Assembly (NCBI GenBank): GCA_965230795.1
Contig: OZ246020.1
Coordinates: 3,100,001-3,164,000, forward strand
DNA from: PZPK01 sp965230795
GTDB lineage: Bacteria; Pseudomonadota; Gammaproteobacteria; Pseudomonadales; Oleiphilaceae
Direction of reading: 5' to 3'
DNA: 64,000 nt
In this document: piece by piece, positions 54,116-62,327 of the stretch
Layout of the letters: every line of letters begins with the position of its first letter
How positions within the stretch are numbered: position 1 is the stretch's first letter
Made by a program: the position numbers and the translations under genes
Notes under the pieces: model-generated
What the model was told of the DNA's origin: nothing
Seen by the model: only the letters and a program-made list of their open reading frames with translations
The model's database searches: none

Positions 54116-55101
54116 GACTCGCTCACCTCGCGCAGGGCCTCCGCCAGCTGATACACAGCCATCGCGTACAAGTGGCTATGGTTGTAGCGGGTAATGACAT
54201 AAAAATTATGTAAGGTTACCCAAAATTCTTCGCCAGCATCCCCCATTAAGGGTTGAAGCTTGGCGCTTTGTTTCGGATCCAGATCGGAAGGAATGCTCAC
54301 CCCTGCCTGCTTCAAACTGCTCAGGGTTTCTGATGGTTTCAGACGTGTATTCACTAACTCTTTGTACTTGACGCCGGAAACCTCTGTCTGAAAGGTCACC
54401 GCTTCGCCCTCTCGCCATGCATGGCGGGCAAAATAGTTCGCGACACTACCTATGGCGTCGACGACATTATTCAGAATATCGGCCACCCCATCTCCATCGA
54501 AATCGATCGCATAATGCCGATATGAGCTTGGAATAAATTGGCCATACCCCATTGCACCTGCGTAGGAGCCTTTCAACTGCAAAGGCTCAAAACCCTGTTC
54601 TTTCGACAGCAATAACAACTGCTCCAGTTCATCGCGGAAAAACTTGGCTCTTGGCGGATAATCAAAGGCCAGCGTAGCCAGCGCATCAACGACACGGTAG
54701 CCACCCTTGTGCTGGCCATATCGAGTTTCAACTCCAATCACCGCCGCGATCACATGAACTGGCACGCCAAACCTGGCTTCCGCCCGCTTGAGCGTATCCA
54801 GGTTCTGCTCGATAAATACCTTACCCTTGCTTATTCTGCTCTCTGTGACGAATATCTTTCGATATTCAAACCACTCCAGGCGCTTTTCAGCCGGTCGCGA
54901 AATCGCTTCCAGAATACTGTCCTTGCGCTCAGCCTCGGAGAAAATCGTCTTCAGGCTGGCTGCGTCAAACCCATGCTCCGCAACCATACTGTCAATAAAT
55001 TCCTTCACCTCGGAATGTTGACTGTAATCCGCCCAAACAACTGGCATACAAACACACCAGACTAGCCAAACTTGAACAAGGACTTTTCTCATTTCACCCA
55101 T
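54112..55101 (-). CDS. mltB: Lytic murein transglycosylase B (MltB/SltB1)
   Basis: A 329-residue lytic transglycosylase with the catalytic Glu125 in IGVETRYGQHKGGYRV, followed by GSYAGAMGYGQFIPSSY and FDGDGVADILNNVVDA. The N-terminal signal peptide ends near PVVWA; no lipobox is seen, so it is soluble periplasmic, as SltB1 in Pseudomonas rather than lipoprotein MltB. It cleaves between MurNAc and GlcNAc. It sits between rodA and rlpA. Confidence 0.93.
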   Translation of the reverse strand: MGEMRKVLVQVWLVWCVCMPVVWADYSQHSEVKEFIDSMVAEHGFDAASLKTIFSEAERKDSILEAISRPAEKRLEWFEYRKIFVTESRISKGKVFIEQNLDTLKRAEARFGVPVHVIAAVIGVETRYGQHKGGYRVVDALATLAFDYPPRAKFFRDELEQLLLLSKEQGFEPLQLKGSYAGAMGYGQFIPSSYRHYAIDFDGDGVADILNNVVDAIGSVANYFARHAWREGEAVTFQTEVSGVKYKELVNTRLKPSETLSSLKQAGVSIPSDLDPKQSAKLQPLMGDAGEEFWVTLHNFYVITRYNHSHLYAMAVYQLAEALREVSES

Positions 55102-55142
55102 TCCATGCTTTCCAATGAACCTTTAGACAGCAAAGCGCCGTT

Positions 55143-56288
55143 TTATTTCGACAGCATTTTGCGATGCGTATGTATCGACATCAAGACACCGAACGCGGCC
55201 ATCAACGTGACCGCGGATGTTCCCCCGTAACTTACCAGAGGCAAGGGAACCCCAACAACAGGCAGTATGCCACTCACCATACCAATATTGACAAACACAT
55301 AAACAAAGAAGGTCAAGACCAGGCTGCCTCCCAACAATCGGCAGTAGGAATCTTGGGCCTTCACCGCGATAAACAAACCACGCAACACAATCATCAGATA
55401 CAGAGCCAGCAGGGTCAGCACTCCGACGAAACCGAATTCTTCAGCGCATACAGCAATGATAAAATCGGTATGACTTTCCGGCAAAAAGTCCAGCTGAGAT
55501 TGAGTCCCTTCGAGCCAACCCTTGCCCCACATACCGCCAGAGCCAATGGCTGTCTTCGACTGAATAATATTCCAACCGGCGCCAAGTGGATCACTTTCAG
55601 GATCAAGAAAGGTCAAAACGCGCTGTTTCTGATAATCACGCATCACGAACATCCACATGATCGGTGCCAGCGAAGCGACCAGTACAGCAAACCCAGCGAT
55701 AAGGCGCCAACGAATGCCTGCAAACAGCAGCACAAACAAACCTGATGCGGCAATCAGTATGGAAGTTCCCAAATCCGGCTGTTTAACGATTAAAAGCGTG
55801 GGCACGAATATCAGCACGAGTGCAACCAGCACATCACGCATACTCGGAGGCAAATACCGGTTGGACAGATACCAGGCAATCATCATCGGAACCACCAGCT
55901 TCATGAACTCCGAGGGCTGAAAACGCGGCAAGCCGGGTATCTGCAACCAGCGCTGAGCACCTTTGGCACCTACACCGAAAAACATCACGCCGATCAGCGC
56001 AATCACACCTAACAGGAACAACCAGGGAGACCAGCGCTTGTAGACCAGCGGATCCAATTGGGCAAACACAAACATCACGACAAAGGCTACGCCAAAACGC
56101 GCCAGCTGACGCTCAACATCATCAAGGTTCTGGCCACTGGCACTGTAAAGAATGCCCAGCCCGACAGCACATAATGCCAATAACAGGGCAACTAAAATTG
56201 GATCCAGATGAAGACGGAACAACCAGTTTTTCTGCTCGCTCAGATGATTGTCTGCGCCCGGCATTTGCCGCAAAAAGTCACGACTCAT
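55143..56288 (-). CDS. rodA: Rod-shape protein RodA (SEDS glycosyltransferase)
   Basis: A 381-residue SEDS membrane protein with about ten helices. Family marks: VKQPDLGTSILI, the long loop with GSGGMWGKGWLEGTQSQLDFLPESHTD split as WGKGWLEGTQSQLDFLPE and SHTDFI, and VPLPLVSYGGTSAVTLM near the C-terminus. It polymerises peptidoglycan in the elongasome with PBP2. Its ATG overlaps the mrdA stop by four bases (ATGA). Confidence 0.96.
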   Translation of the reverse strand: MSRDFLRQMPGADNHLSEQKNWLFRLHLDPILVALLLALCAVGLGILYSASGQNLDDVERQLARFGVAFVVMFVFAQLDPLVYKRWSPWLFLLGVIALIGVMFFGVGAKGAQRWLQIPGLPRFQPSEFMKLVVPMMIAWYLSNRYLPPSMRDVLVALVLIFVPTLLIVKQPDLGTSILIAASGLFVLLFAGIRWRLIAGFAVLVASLAPIMWMFVMRDYQKQRVLTFLDPESDPLGAGWNIIQSKTAIGSGGMWGKGWLEGTQSQLDFLPESHTDFIIAVCAEEFGFVGVLTLLALYLMIVLRGLFIAVKAQDSYCRLLGGSLVLTFFVYVFVNIGMVSGILPVVGVPLPLVSYGGTSAVTLMAAFGVLMSIHTHRKMLSK

Positions 56289-58189
56289 TCACTTGCCTCT
56301 TTTGCTTCGTCGTTATTTGCTGCCGGCTGCAGCTTCAGCAACCACTCATCAAGCATGGCGCGCGCAACCGGGGCCGCCGATGTGCTGCCACCACCGCCGT
56401 TCTCAACGATAACCGCGACCGCAATTTGCGGGTTCTCATAGGGCGCAAAGCCCACAAACAGAGCATGATCGCGGTGACGCTCTCTCAAAGCTTCTGCATC
56501 ATACTTTTCCCCCTGAGCGATCCCAACTACCTGTGCTGTACCAGTTTTCCCGGCCATACGATAGCTGGATCGCGCTCCACTCCCCCGTGCCGTGCCTCGT
56601 GCACCATGCATGACCTCCTTCATAGATCTGAGTATAAAATCCCAGTGTTCCTCGCTGGTAATTTCCCCGACCAAATCCGGTAATTCCAGGTCTCGCTTCC
56701 TCGCCTCTACTCTTTCCGAGAGAGCCTGAGGATACTGAACTGATTTAAGCATCACCGGTGGGCGCCACTGCCCCCTATTGGCAATTACCGCCGTCGCCGT
56801 GGCCAGCTGCAAGGGTGTCGCCAACATGTAACCCTGCCCAATGGACATATTTAACGAGTCACCCGGATACCAGGCCCGTCCTTTTAACGCTCGTTTCCAG
56901 TCCCTGGAGGGCAGAATACCACTGCGCGCCTCGGATATATCCACAGCCATATTTTTGCCAAAACCGAATAAGCCAAGGTAGTGGGACATACGATCAACTC
57001 CCATTCGATAGGCCAGATCGTAAAAATAGGTATCGCAGGATTCCACGATGGCAGCCATCAGATCTACCCGGCCATGCCCTTGCCGCTTCCAGTCCCGATA
57101 GATGCGCTCATCATTTTTGAGCTGATACCAGCCCGGATCCCATATCGTGTACCCGACGGTCGTTGAACCGCTGTCCAATGCCCCGATACCAATCATTGGT
57201 TTGATAGTCGAGCCAGGAGGATACTGCCCCTTCAGTGCACGATTGAACAAAGGCAAGTCCAGGGAATCGCGCAAAGCCGCATAGCTTTCATGATCAATAC
57301 CAGTCACGAACAAGTTGGGATTGAAACTGGGCGTACTCACCATCGCCAGTATCCCGCCGCTTGACGGCTCAATTGCGACGACAGCACCCCGACGCTCTCC
57401 CAGCAGCTCGCTTGCTTTCATTTGCAAACGCGAATCCATGTGCAATGTCAGATTTGCTCCGGGAACCGGATCCTGACGCTCAAGTACTCTGAGCACGCGA
57501 TTACCGGCATTTGTTTCTACATTCTGAAAACCAACCTGACCATGCAACAGTTCCTCATAGAAACGCTCAACCCCCAATTTTCCGATATAGTTAGTGGCCG
57601 AGTAATTGGTTTGATCAACTTTCTCCAGTTCCCGCTCATTAATTCGTCCCACATAGCCAACCGAATGAGCCGTAAAAGAGCCAAGAGGATAGTAGCGCCC
57701 TAATTCAGCTTCAATTTCAACACCTTGAAGCTCATGGCGACGCACTTCAATACGCGCAATTTCCCTTTCATCCAACTTACTTTTCACAATCACCGGCTGG
57801 AACGGCCGTCGCGAACGCTTCAAACGCTGGAAAAAGCGCTCTATCTGCCCGTCCGACACCTCAATCGTCGCCCTAATCTCAGCTAGAGTTGCTTCCATGT
57901 CCGCAACCCTCTCCGGAATCACTGCAACACTGAATATGGGCTGATTGTCAGCCAGTAACACACCGTTGCGATCGTAAATCAGGCCTCTATTCGGACCGAT
58001 AGATTGCAGCTGCATGCGATTCTTGTCAGACAGGGTTTGAAAATGCTCGTGATTGACAACCTGCAGCTGATACAGCCGCAGTATTAATGCCAGACAAAGA
58101 GCAAAGACGAATAGCAGGGCGACAATCGAACGGAAGGCATAGATTCGCTTCTCGCGATTGGGGTCTTTCAATCGGCGATCCGAAATCAA
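56285..58189 (-). CDS. mrdA: Penicillin-binding protein 2 (MrdA)
   Basis: A 634-residue class B PBP. A membrane helix covers about 20-42, then the pedestal domain (PNRGLIYDRNGVLLADN, 66-82), and the transpeptidase domain with SxxK at Ser327 (GSTIK), SCD (ESCDTYFYDLAY) and KTG (AGKTGTAQVVG). It cross-links side-wall peptidoglycan. The start is TTG at 58189, supported by GGAG 7 bases upstream; rlmH precedes it by 31 bases. Confidence 0.96.
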   Translation of the reverse strand: MISDRRLKDPNREKRIYAFRSIVALLFVFALCLALILRLYQLQVVNHEHFQTLSDKNRMQLQSIGPNRGLIYDRNGVLLADNQPIFSVAVIPERVADMEATLAEIRATIEVSDGQIERFFQRLKRSRRPFQPVIVKSKLDEREIARIEVRRHELQGVEIEAELGRYYPLGSFTAHSVGYVGRINERELEKVDQTNYSATNYIGKLGVERFYEELLHGQVGFQNVETNAGNRVLRVLERQDPVPGANLTLHMDSRLQMKASELLGERRGAVVAIEPSSGGILAMVSTPSFNPNLFVTGIDHESYAALRDSLDLPLFNRALKGQYPPGSTIKPMIGIGALDSGSTTVGYTIWDPGWYQLKNDERIYRDWKRQGHGRVDLMAAIVESCDTYFYDLAYRMGVDRMSHYLGLFGFGKNMAVDISEARSGILPSRDWKRALKGRAWYPGDSLNMSIGQGYMLATPLQLATATAVIANRGQWRPPVMLKSVQYPQALSERVEARKRDLELPDLVGEITSEEHWDFILRSMKEVMHGARGTARGSGARSSYRMAGKTGTAQVVGIAQGEKYDAEALRERHRDHALFVGFAPYENPQIAVAVIVENGGGGSTSAAPVARAMLDEWLLKLQPAANNDEAKEASE

Positions 58190-58220
58190 ATCCTTACTCC
58201 GAAGGTAATGGGAAGATCAA

Positions 58221-58691
58221 TCATGAGCGATGATAGGGGTGATTTTGCGTGATAGTCCAGGCGCGGTATATCTGTTCAGCAAGCACAATTCGAACAATCG
58301 GATGGGGCAAGGTCAGGGGAGACAGCGACCATTGCAGCTCAGCCCGCTCCCGGCAACGGGCATCAAGACCATCAGGCCCGCCAACAAGCAGCGCAACGTC
58401 CCGGCCATCTTGCCGCCAACGCTCCATGTGCTGTGCCAACTTCTCGGTGCTCCAGGCTTTGCCGCCAACCTCCAGCGCAATCACGAGATCAGAGGATTCC
58501 ACATGATTCAGCAATTGATCCGCTTCCTGCTGCATAGCACGGCGTATATCTGCGTTTTTGCCTCTTCCGCCCAGCGGAATCTCAACCAGCTCCAGCCGCA
58601 TATCCCTTGGCAAACGTTTGCTGTATTCCTGATAGCCCTGCTCCACCCATGCGGGCATCTTGGTGCCAACGGCAAGAAGCTTGATTTTCAT
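58221..58691 (-). CDS. rlmH: 23S rRNA pseudouridine1915 N3-methyltransferase RlmH
   Basis: A 156-residue SPOUT methyltransferase. It starts with MKIKLLAVGTKMPAWVEQGY and has LLVGGPDGLD and LPHPIVRIVLAEQIYRAW at the knot, ending NHPYHRS. It methylates pseudouridine 1915 in helix 69. Standard length and standard place between rsfS and mrdA. Confidence 0.96.
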   Translation of the reverse strand: MKIKLLAVGTKMPAWVEQGYQEYSKRLPRDMRLELVEIPLGGRGKNADIRRAMQQEADQLLNHVESSDLVIALEVGGKAWSTEKLAQHMERWRQDGRDVALLVGGPDGLDARCRERAELQWSLSPLTLPHPIVRIVLAEQIYRAWTITQNHPYHRS

Positions 58692-58768
58692 TGAAATTGT
58701 TTCATCGCTGCACGCACGCGCCGGACCCCGGCAAATAACAGGAATCGTTTGGGTAGGATTCGATGTGT

Positions 58769-59122
58769 TTACGAGTGCTCGGAAGCAACCTCAACATCAG
58801 GTCCATCACGCCAGAAACGCTCCAGGTCATAAAAGGAACGGGTGGCCGGCATCATGACATGCACAACTATCTCGCCCAAATCGACCAACACCCAGTCATT
58901 GCCGGCCCCACCTTCAACACCGAGAGGTTTGGCTCCGTGCTCTTTGGCTTCTGCGACAACATTATCGGCCAGGGATTTGACGTGACGACTGGAGGTACCA
59001 GAGGCAATCACCATGTAATCAGTGACACTTGTTCGCGCCTTGACGTCAAGCACACTTATATTGTCTGCTTTCATATCCTCAAGGGCGTCTACTACGACTT
59101 GTTTAAGCTGTTCTGCCTGCAT
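58769..59122 (-). CDS. rsfS: Ribosomal silencing factor RsfS
   Basis: A 117-residue RsfS (Iojap/YbeB). It has ALEDMKADNISVLDVKA, TDYMVIASGTSSRHVKSLAD and DWVLVDLGEIVVHVM, all typical. It binds uL14 and stops subunits from joining in stationary phase. nadD ends two bases upstream; rlmH starts 77 bases downstream. Confidence 0.96.
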   Translation of the reverse strand: MQAEQLKQVVVDALEDMKADNISVLDVKARTSVTDYMVIASGTSSRHVKSLADNVVAEAKEHGAKPLGVEGGAGNDWVLVDLGEIVVHVMMPATRSFYDLERFWRDGPDVEVASEHS

Positions 59123-59124
59123 AA

Positions 59125-59772
59125 TTAGTTGGGTACGACCTCCCGCCGATGTTGCTGATATAAGCCATTATCACAAATATAGTCCGCGACTGCATCAGGA
59201 ACCAGATAACGAATGTTCTTTCCTTCTCTTACACTGCGACGGATATAGGTACTGGATATCTGAAGAAGATTGAGCTGCAACTGAAGGGAATAGCCTGCAC
59301 GATCCCCATTCAGACTTTTCACACTATCAGCCGGTTTGAACCCCAGCGAGCTCAAAACCTTGCTATTTTGCCTGAACCCCGGCCTCTCCATCACCACTAT
59401 ATGGGCATATTGCGCCAGCTCATCAGAACGGTACCACGACTCGAGTTGCAGGGCAGAATCGCCGCCCATGGCGAGAACCAGAGGCTCGTCACCGATTTCC
59501 GAGCGAATGTCCATTAACGAATCGATTGTGAAGCTGGGTCCCCGCTTGAGCAATTCGCGCTCATCAATCGCCAAGCCGGGCTCTTCGCTGATAGCCCGAT
59601 TTAACATAGCCAAGCGGTGAGTACTGGAAGCAGACACATCGTCTTTGTGAACAGCCAGATAGCAAGGCATCAAATCCACTGTCTGACAGCGCAGAGCCTC
59701 ACCCAATTCGATGGCCATCCTCAGATGGCCTAGATGAACCGGATCAAAAGTCCCACCCAGGACAACCTTCAT
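59125..59772 (-). CDS. nadD: Nicotinate-nucleotide adenylyltransferase NadD
   Basis: A 215-residue enzyme that makes deamido-NAD. The nucleotidyltransferase motif is LGGTFDPVHLGHLRMA and the C-terminal ISSTYIRRSVREGKNIRYL is present. Standard length. It lies two bases before rsfS and 45 bases after proA, in the usual order. Confidence 0.96.
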   Translation of the reverse strand: MKVVLGGTFDPVHLGHLRMAIELGEALRCQTVDLMPCYLAVHKDDVSASSTHRLAMLNRAISEEPGLAIDERELLKRGPSFTIDSLMDIRSEIGDEPLVLAMGGDSALQLESWYRSDELAQYAHIVVMERPGFRQNSKVLSSLGFKPADSVKSLNGDRAGYSLQLQLNLLQISSTYIRRSVREGKNIRYLVPDAVADYICDNGLYQQHRREVVPN

Positions 59773-59817
59773 TGACCTTTAACTCGCTCTGAAAGGCAGT
59801 ATCTTAGGGAGAACTGA

Positions 59818-61074
59818 TCACTGACGAATGTGACCATCACCCAGCACCACGAACTTCTCTGATGTCAAACCTTCGAGACCGACGGGGCCCCGGGCATGGA
59901 TCTTGTCTGTGGAGATACCTATTTCAGCACCCAGGCCATATTCAAATCCGTCAGCAAATCGGGTGGAGGCATTAATCATTACCGAACTGGAATCTACAGT
60001 CGTCAGGAAACGACGTCCCTTGGTATAGTTTTCGGTGACAATCGCGTCAGTATGATGCGAACCGTAGTAATTAATATGCTGAATCGCCTCGTCCATGCCA
60101 TCGACAATTTTGATGGATAAAATCGGGGCCAGATATTCTGTTGACCAATCTACCTCATCCGCTGCTGCTATTCCGCTCACCAGGGCCTGCGTCTTGTCAC
60201 AACCCCTCAATTCGACGCCCTTCTCCCGATATGCAGACACCAGAGGTGGCAAAATTGCATCGGCAACTAGTTCATCCACTAACAGCGTTTCCATGGTATT
60301 GCAGGTCCCATAGCGCTGGGTTTTGGCATTTAAAGCAATGTTCAGTGCTTTCTCAGGATCCGCCTCCGAATCAATGTATACATGACAGATTCCATCCAGG
60401 TGCTTGATCACTGTTACCTTGGCATCCCGGCTTATACGCTCTATCAAGCCCTTGCCGCCACGGGGAACAATCACATCGATATATTCAGGCTGGGTAATCA
60501 TCTCGCCCACTGCCTGCCTGTCAGTCGTCTCCACAACCTGAACCGCCTGCTCTGGCAACCCGGCTTGATTCAGCCCCTCAGCGATACACGCTGCGACCGC
60601 CTGATTGGAATGAATTGCCTCGGATCCACCCCGCAGTATCGTCGCATTTCCTGATTTGATACACAGACTCGCAGCTTCGACTGTTACATTTGGACGCGAC
60701 TCATAAATAATACCGATCACCCCCAAAGGCACACGCATCTTGCCCACCTGAATACCTGAGGGCATGTACTTGAGATCGTTGATGATGCCAACGGGATCTG
60801 CCAAAGCAGCAACCTGCTTGAGCCCTTCAATCATGGCGTCAATGCGTGCTGGCGTCAGCTCCAGTCGGTCCAGCATCGCAGCATCCAGACCATTATCCCT
60901 GCCAGCCTGCAAATCCCGGGCGTTGGCCTCTGCCAAACTATTTCTGGCTGCATCCAGGGCCTCCGCAGTTGCCAGCAACGCCTTGTTTTTCTGGGCGGTA
61001 CTGACGCTGGCCATCGACGCAGAAGCCTGACGCGCCGCGCGCCCCACTTCCGTCATATAGGCTTTCACATCCAT
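59818..61074 (-). CDS. proA: Gamma-glutamyl phosphate reductase ProA
   Basis: A 418-residue aldehyde-dehydrogenase-fold enzyme that reduces gamma-glutamyl phosphate in proline synthesis. The catalytic Cys258 lies in YGTCNTMETLLVD, with IYESRPNVTVEAA and ILRGGSEAIHSN upstream. The frame is open to 61182 but family members start near VKAYMTEVGRAAR, so the ATG at 61074 is used. It is followed by nadD. Confidence 0.95.
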   Translation of the reverse strand: MDVKAYMTEVGRAARQASASMASVSTAQKNKALLATAEALDAARNSLAEANARDLQAGRDNGLDAAMLDRLELTPARIDAMIEGLKQVAALADPVGIINDLKYMPSGIQVGKMRVPLGVIGIIYESRPNVTVEAASLCIKSGNATILRGGSEAIHSNQAVAACIAEGLNQAGLPEQAVQVVETTDRQAVGEMITQPEYIDVIVPRGGKGLIERISRDAKVTVIKHLDGICHVYIDSEADPEKALNIALNAKTQRYGTCNTMETLLVDELVADAILPPLVSAYREKGVELRGCDKTQALVSGIAAADEVDWSTEYLAPILSIKIVDGMDEAIQHINYYGSHHTDAIVTENYTKGRRFLTTVDSSSVMINASTRFADGFEYGLGAEIGISTDKIHARGPVGLEGLTSEKFVVLGDGHIRQ

Positions 61075-61186
61075 TCTTACTTTAACCCTTACTTTGATTA
61101 AATTTACGGAAAAGCGGAAAGTATAACGCCAAGGTTTAAAAGTAGACAGCTCTGCGTGTTTAAGTCTTATTCTGAACAACATTTTC

Positions 61187-61195
61187 TGGTATAGT
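61187..61195 (+). promoter_or_regulatory. Extended -10 candidate for cysDN
   Basis: TGGTATAGT matches an extended -10 box (TGnTATAAT) with one change. The -35 position has only a weak TTATTC. Transcription would start near 61202, giving a leader of about 137 bases that includes the 12-base tandem repeats. No CysB site could be recognised. Confidence 0.35.
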
Positions 61196-61222
61196 CCTGC
61201 CTCCCCGAATCAGCTGTACTTT

Positions 61223-61266
61223 GGGTTTCTCTTTCGGTTTCTCTTTGGATTTCACTTTCGGTTTCG
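61223..61266. repeat. 12-base tandem repeat in the cysD leader
   Basis: Units GGGTTTCTCTTT, CGGTTTCTCTTT, GGATTTCACTTT and a partial CGGTTTCG follow one another in 61223-61266, about 3.7 copies. The strand is rich in T and C, which could form a protein-binding or slipped-strand region. It lies 73 bases ahead of the cysD ATG in the intergenic gap 61075-61338. Confidence 0.75.
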
Positions 61267-61338
61267 AGCAAAGCAAAAACAGATCCCGCAGTCAGCGCCA
61301 ACAATCAACCTTTGATATTACGAACGAGCACATTGACT

Positions 61339-62250
61339 ATGACGTCGAAATACAATCTCACTCACCTTAAGCAGTTGGAAGCGGAGAGCATCCACATTAT
61401 TCGAGAAGTGGCCGCCGAGTTTGATAATCCCGTCATGCTTTATTCAATTGGCAAGGATTCCGCCGTCATGCTGCATCTGGCGCGCAAAGCCTTTGCACCG
61501 GGCAAGCCTCCATTTCCTTTGATGCACGTGGATACCACCTGGAAATTCAAGGAAATGATCAAATTCCGGGACGAAACCGCAACTAAATACGGCTTCGACA
61601 TTATCGTTCACATCAATCAGGAAGGGGTTGAACAAGGCGTCGGTCCGTTCACGCACGGCAGCGCCAAGCATACCGATATTATGAAGACCCAATCGCTGAA
61701 ACAGGCTCTGGACAAATATCAGTTTGACGCGGCCTTCGGTGGCGCCCGCCGTGACGAAGAGAAATCCCGGGCAAAAGAGCGCGTCTACTCTTTCCGCGAT
61801 AAAAACCACCGTTGGGATCCGAAAAATCAACGTCCCGAGTTGTGGAACATCTATAACGGCAAGGTCAACAAGGGAGAAAGCATTCGGGTATTTCCCCTGT
61901 CAAACTGGACGGAACTGGATATCTGGCAATACATCCATCTGGAAAATATTGAAATCGTTCCCCTGTATTTCGCTGCGAAACGTCCCGTGGTCGAACGAGA
62001 TGGCGTCCTGATCATGGTGGATGATGATCGTATGCCTCTAAAGGAAGGCGAACAGCCTGAAATGAAATCTGTACGATTTCGGACTCTGGGCTGCTATCCC
62101 CTCACTGGCGCAGTAGAATCCGAAGCCACCACGCTTCCGGAAATCATTCAGGAAATGCTTTTGACAACCAGCTCGGAACGCCAGGGACGAGTTATTGACC
62201 ATGACCAGGCCGGTTCCATGGAGCAGAAAAAACGCGAAGGTTATTTCTAA
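61339..62250 (+). CDS. cysD: Sulfate adenylyltransferase subunit 2 (CysD)
   Basis: A 303-residue ATP-sulfurylase subunit. The PP-loop is YSIGKDSAVMLHL, with FPLMHVDTTWKF, FGGARRDEEKSRAKER, FPLSNWTELDIW and TLGCYPLTGAVES downstream. It makes APS from sulfate and ATP with CysN. I chose ATG 61339; the frame opens at TTG 61312. cysN follows after 77 bases. Length matches the family. Confidence 0.96.
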   Translation: MTSKYNLTHLKQLEAESIHIIREVAAEFDNPVMLYSIGKDSAVMLHLARKAFAPGKPPFPLMHVDTTWKFKEMIKFRDETATKYGFDIIVHINQEGVEQGVGPFTHGSAKHTDIMKTQSLKQALDKYQFDAAFGGARRDEEKSRAKERVYSFRDKNHRWDPKNQRPELWNIYNGKVNKGESIRVFPLSNWTELDIWQYIHLENIEIVPLYFAAKRPVVERDGVLIMVDDDRMPLKEGEQPEMKSVRFRTLGCYPLTGAVESEATTLPEIIQEMLLTTSSERQGRVIDHDQAGSMEQKKREGYF

Positions 62251-62327
62251 TCCACAAACACAAGAACCAGTGAAACGGCGTTGAAAACGGCGCCGCGCGA
62301 GACCAGATTCATACAAGAGATTGAAGC

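Noticed and set aside
55164..55745. A 193-codon plus-strand frame opposite rodA
   Set aside because: Antisense shadow; very rich in Gln, His and Arg, as expected from reversing membrane-helix codons.
58230..58694. A 154-codon plus-strand frame opposite rlmH
   Set aside because: Covers almost exactly the rlmH gene in antisense; rlmH is certain.
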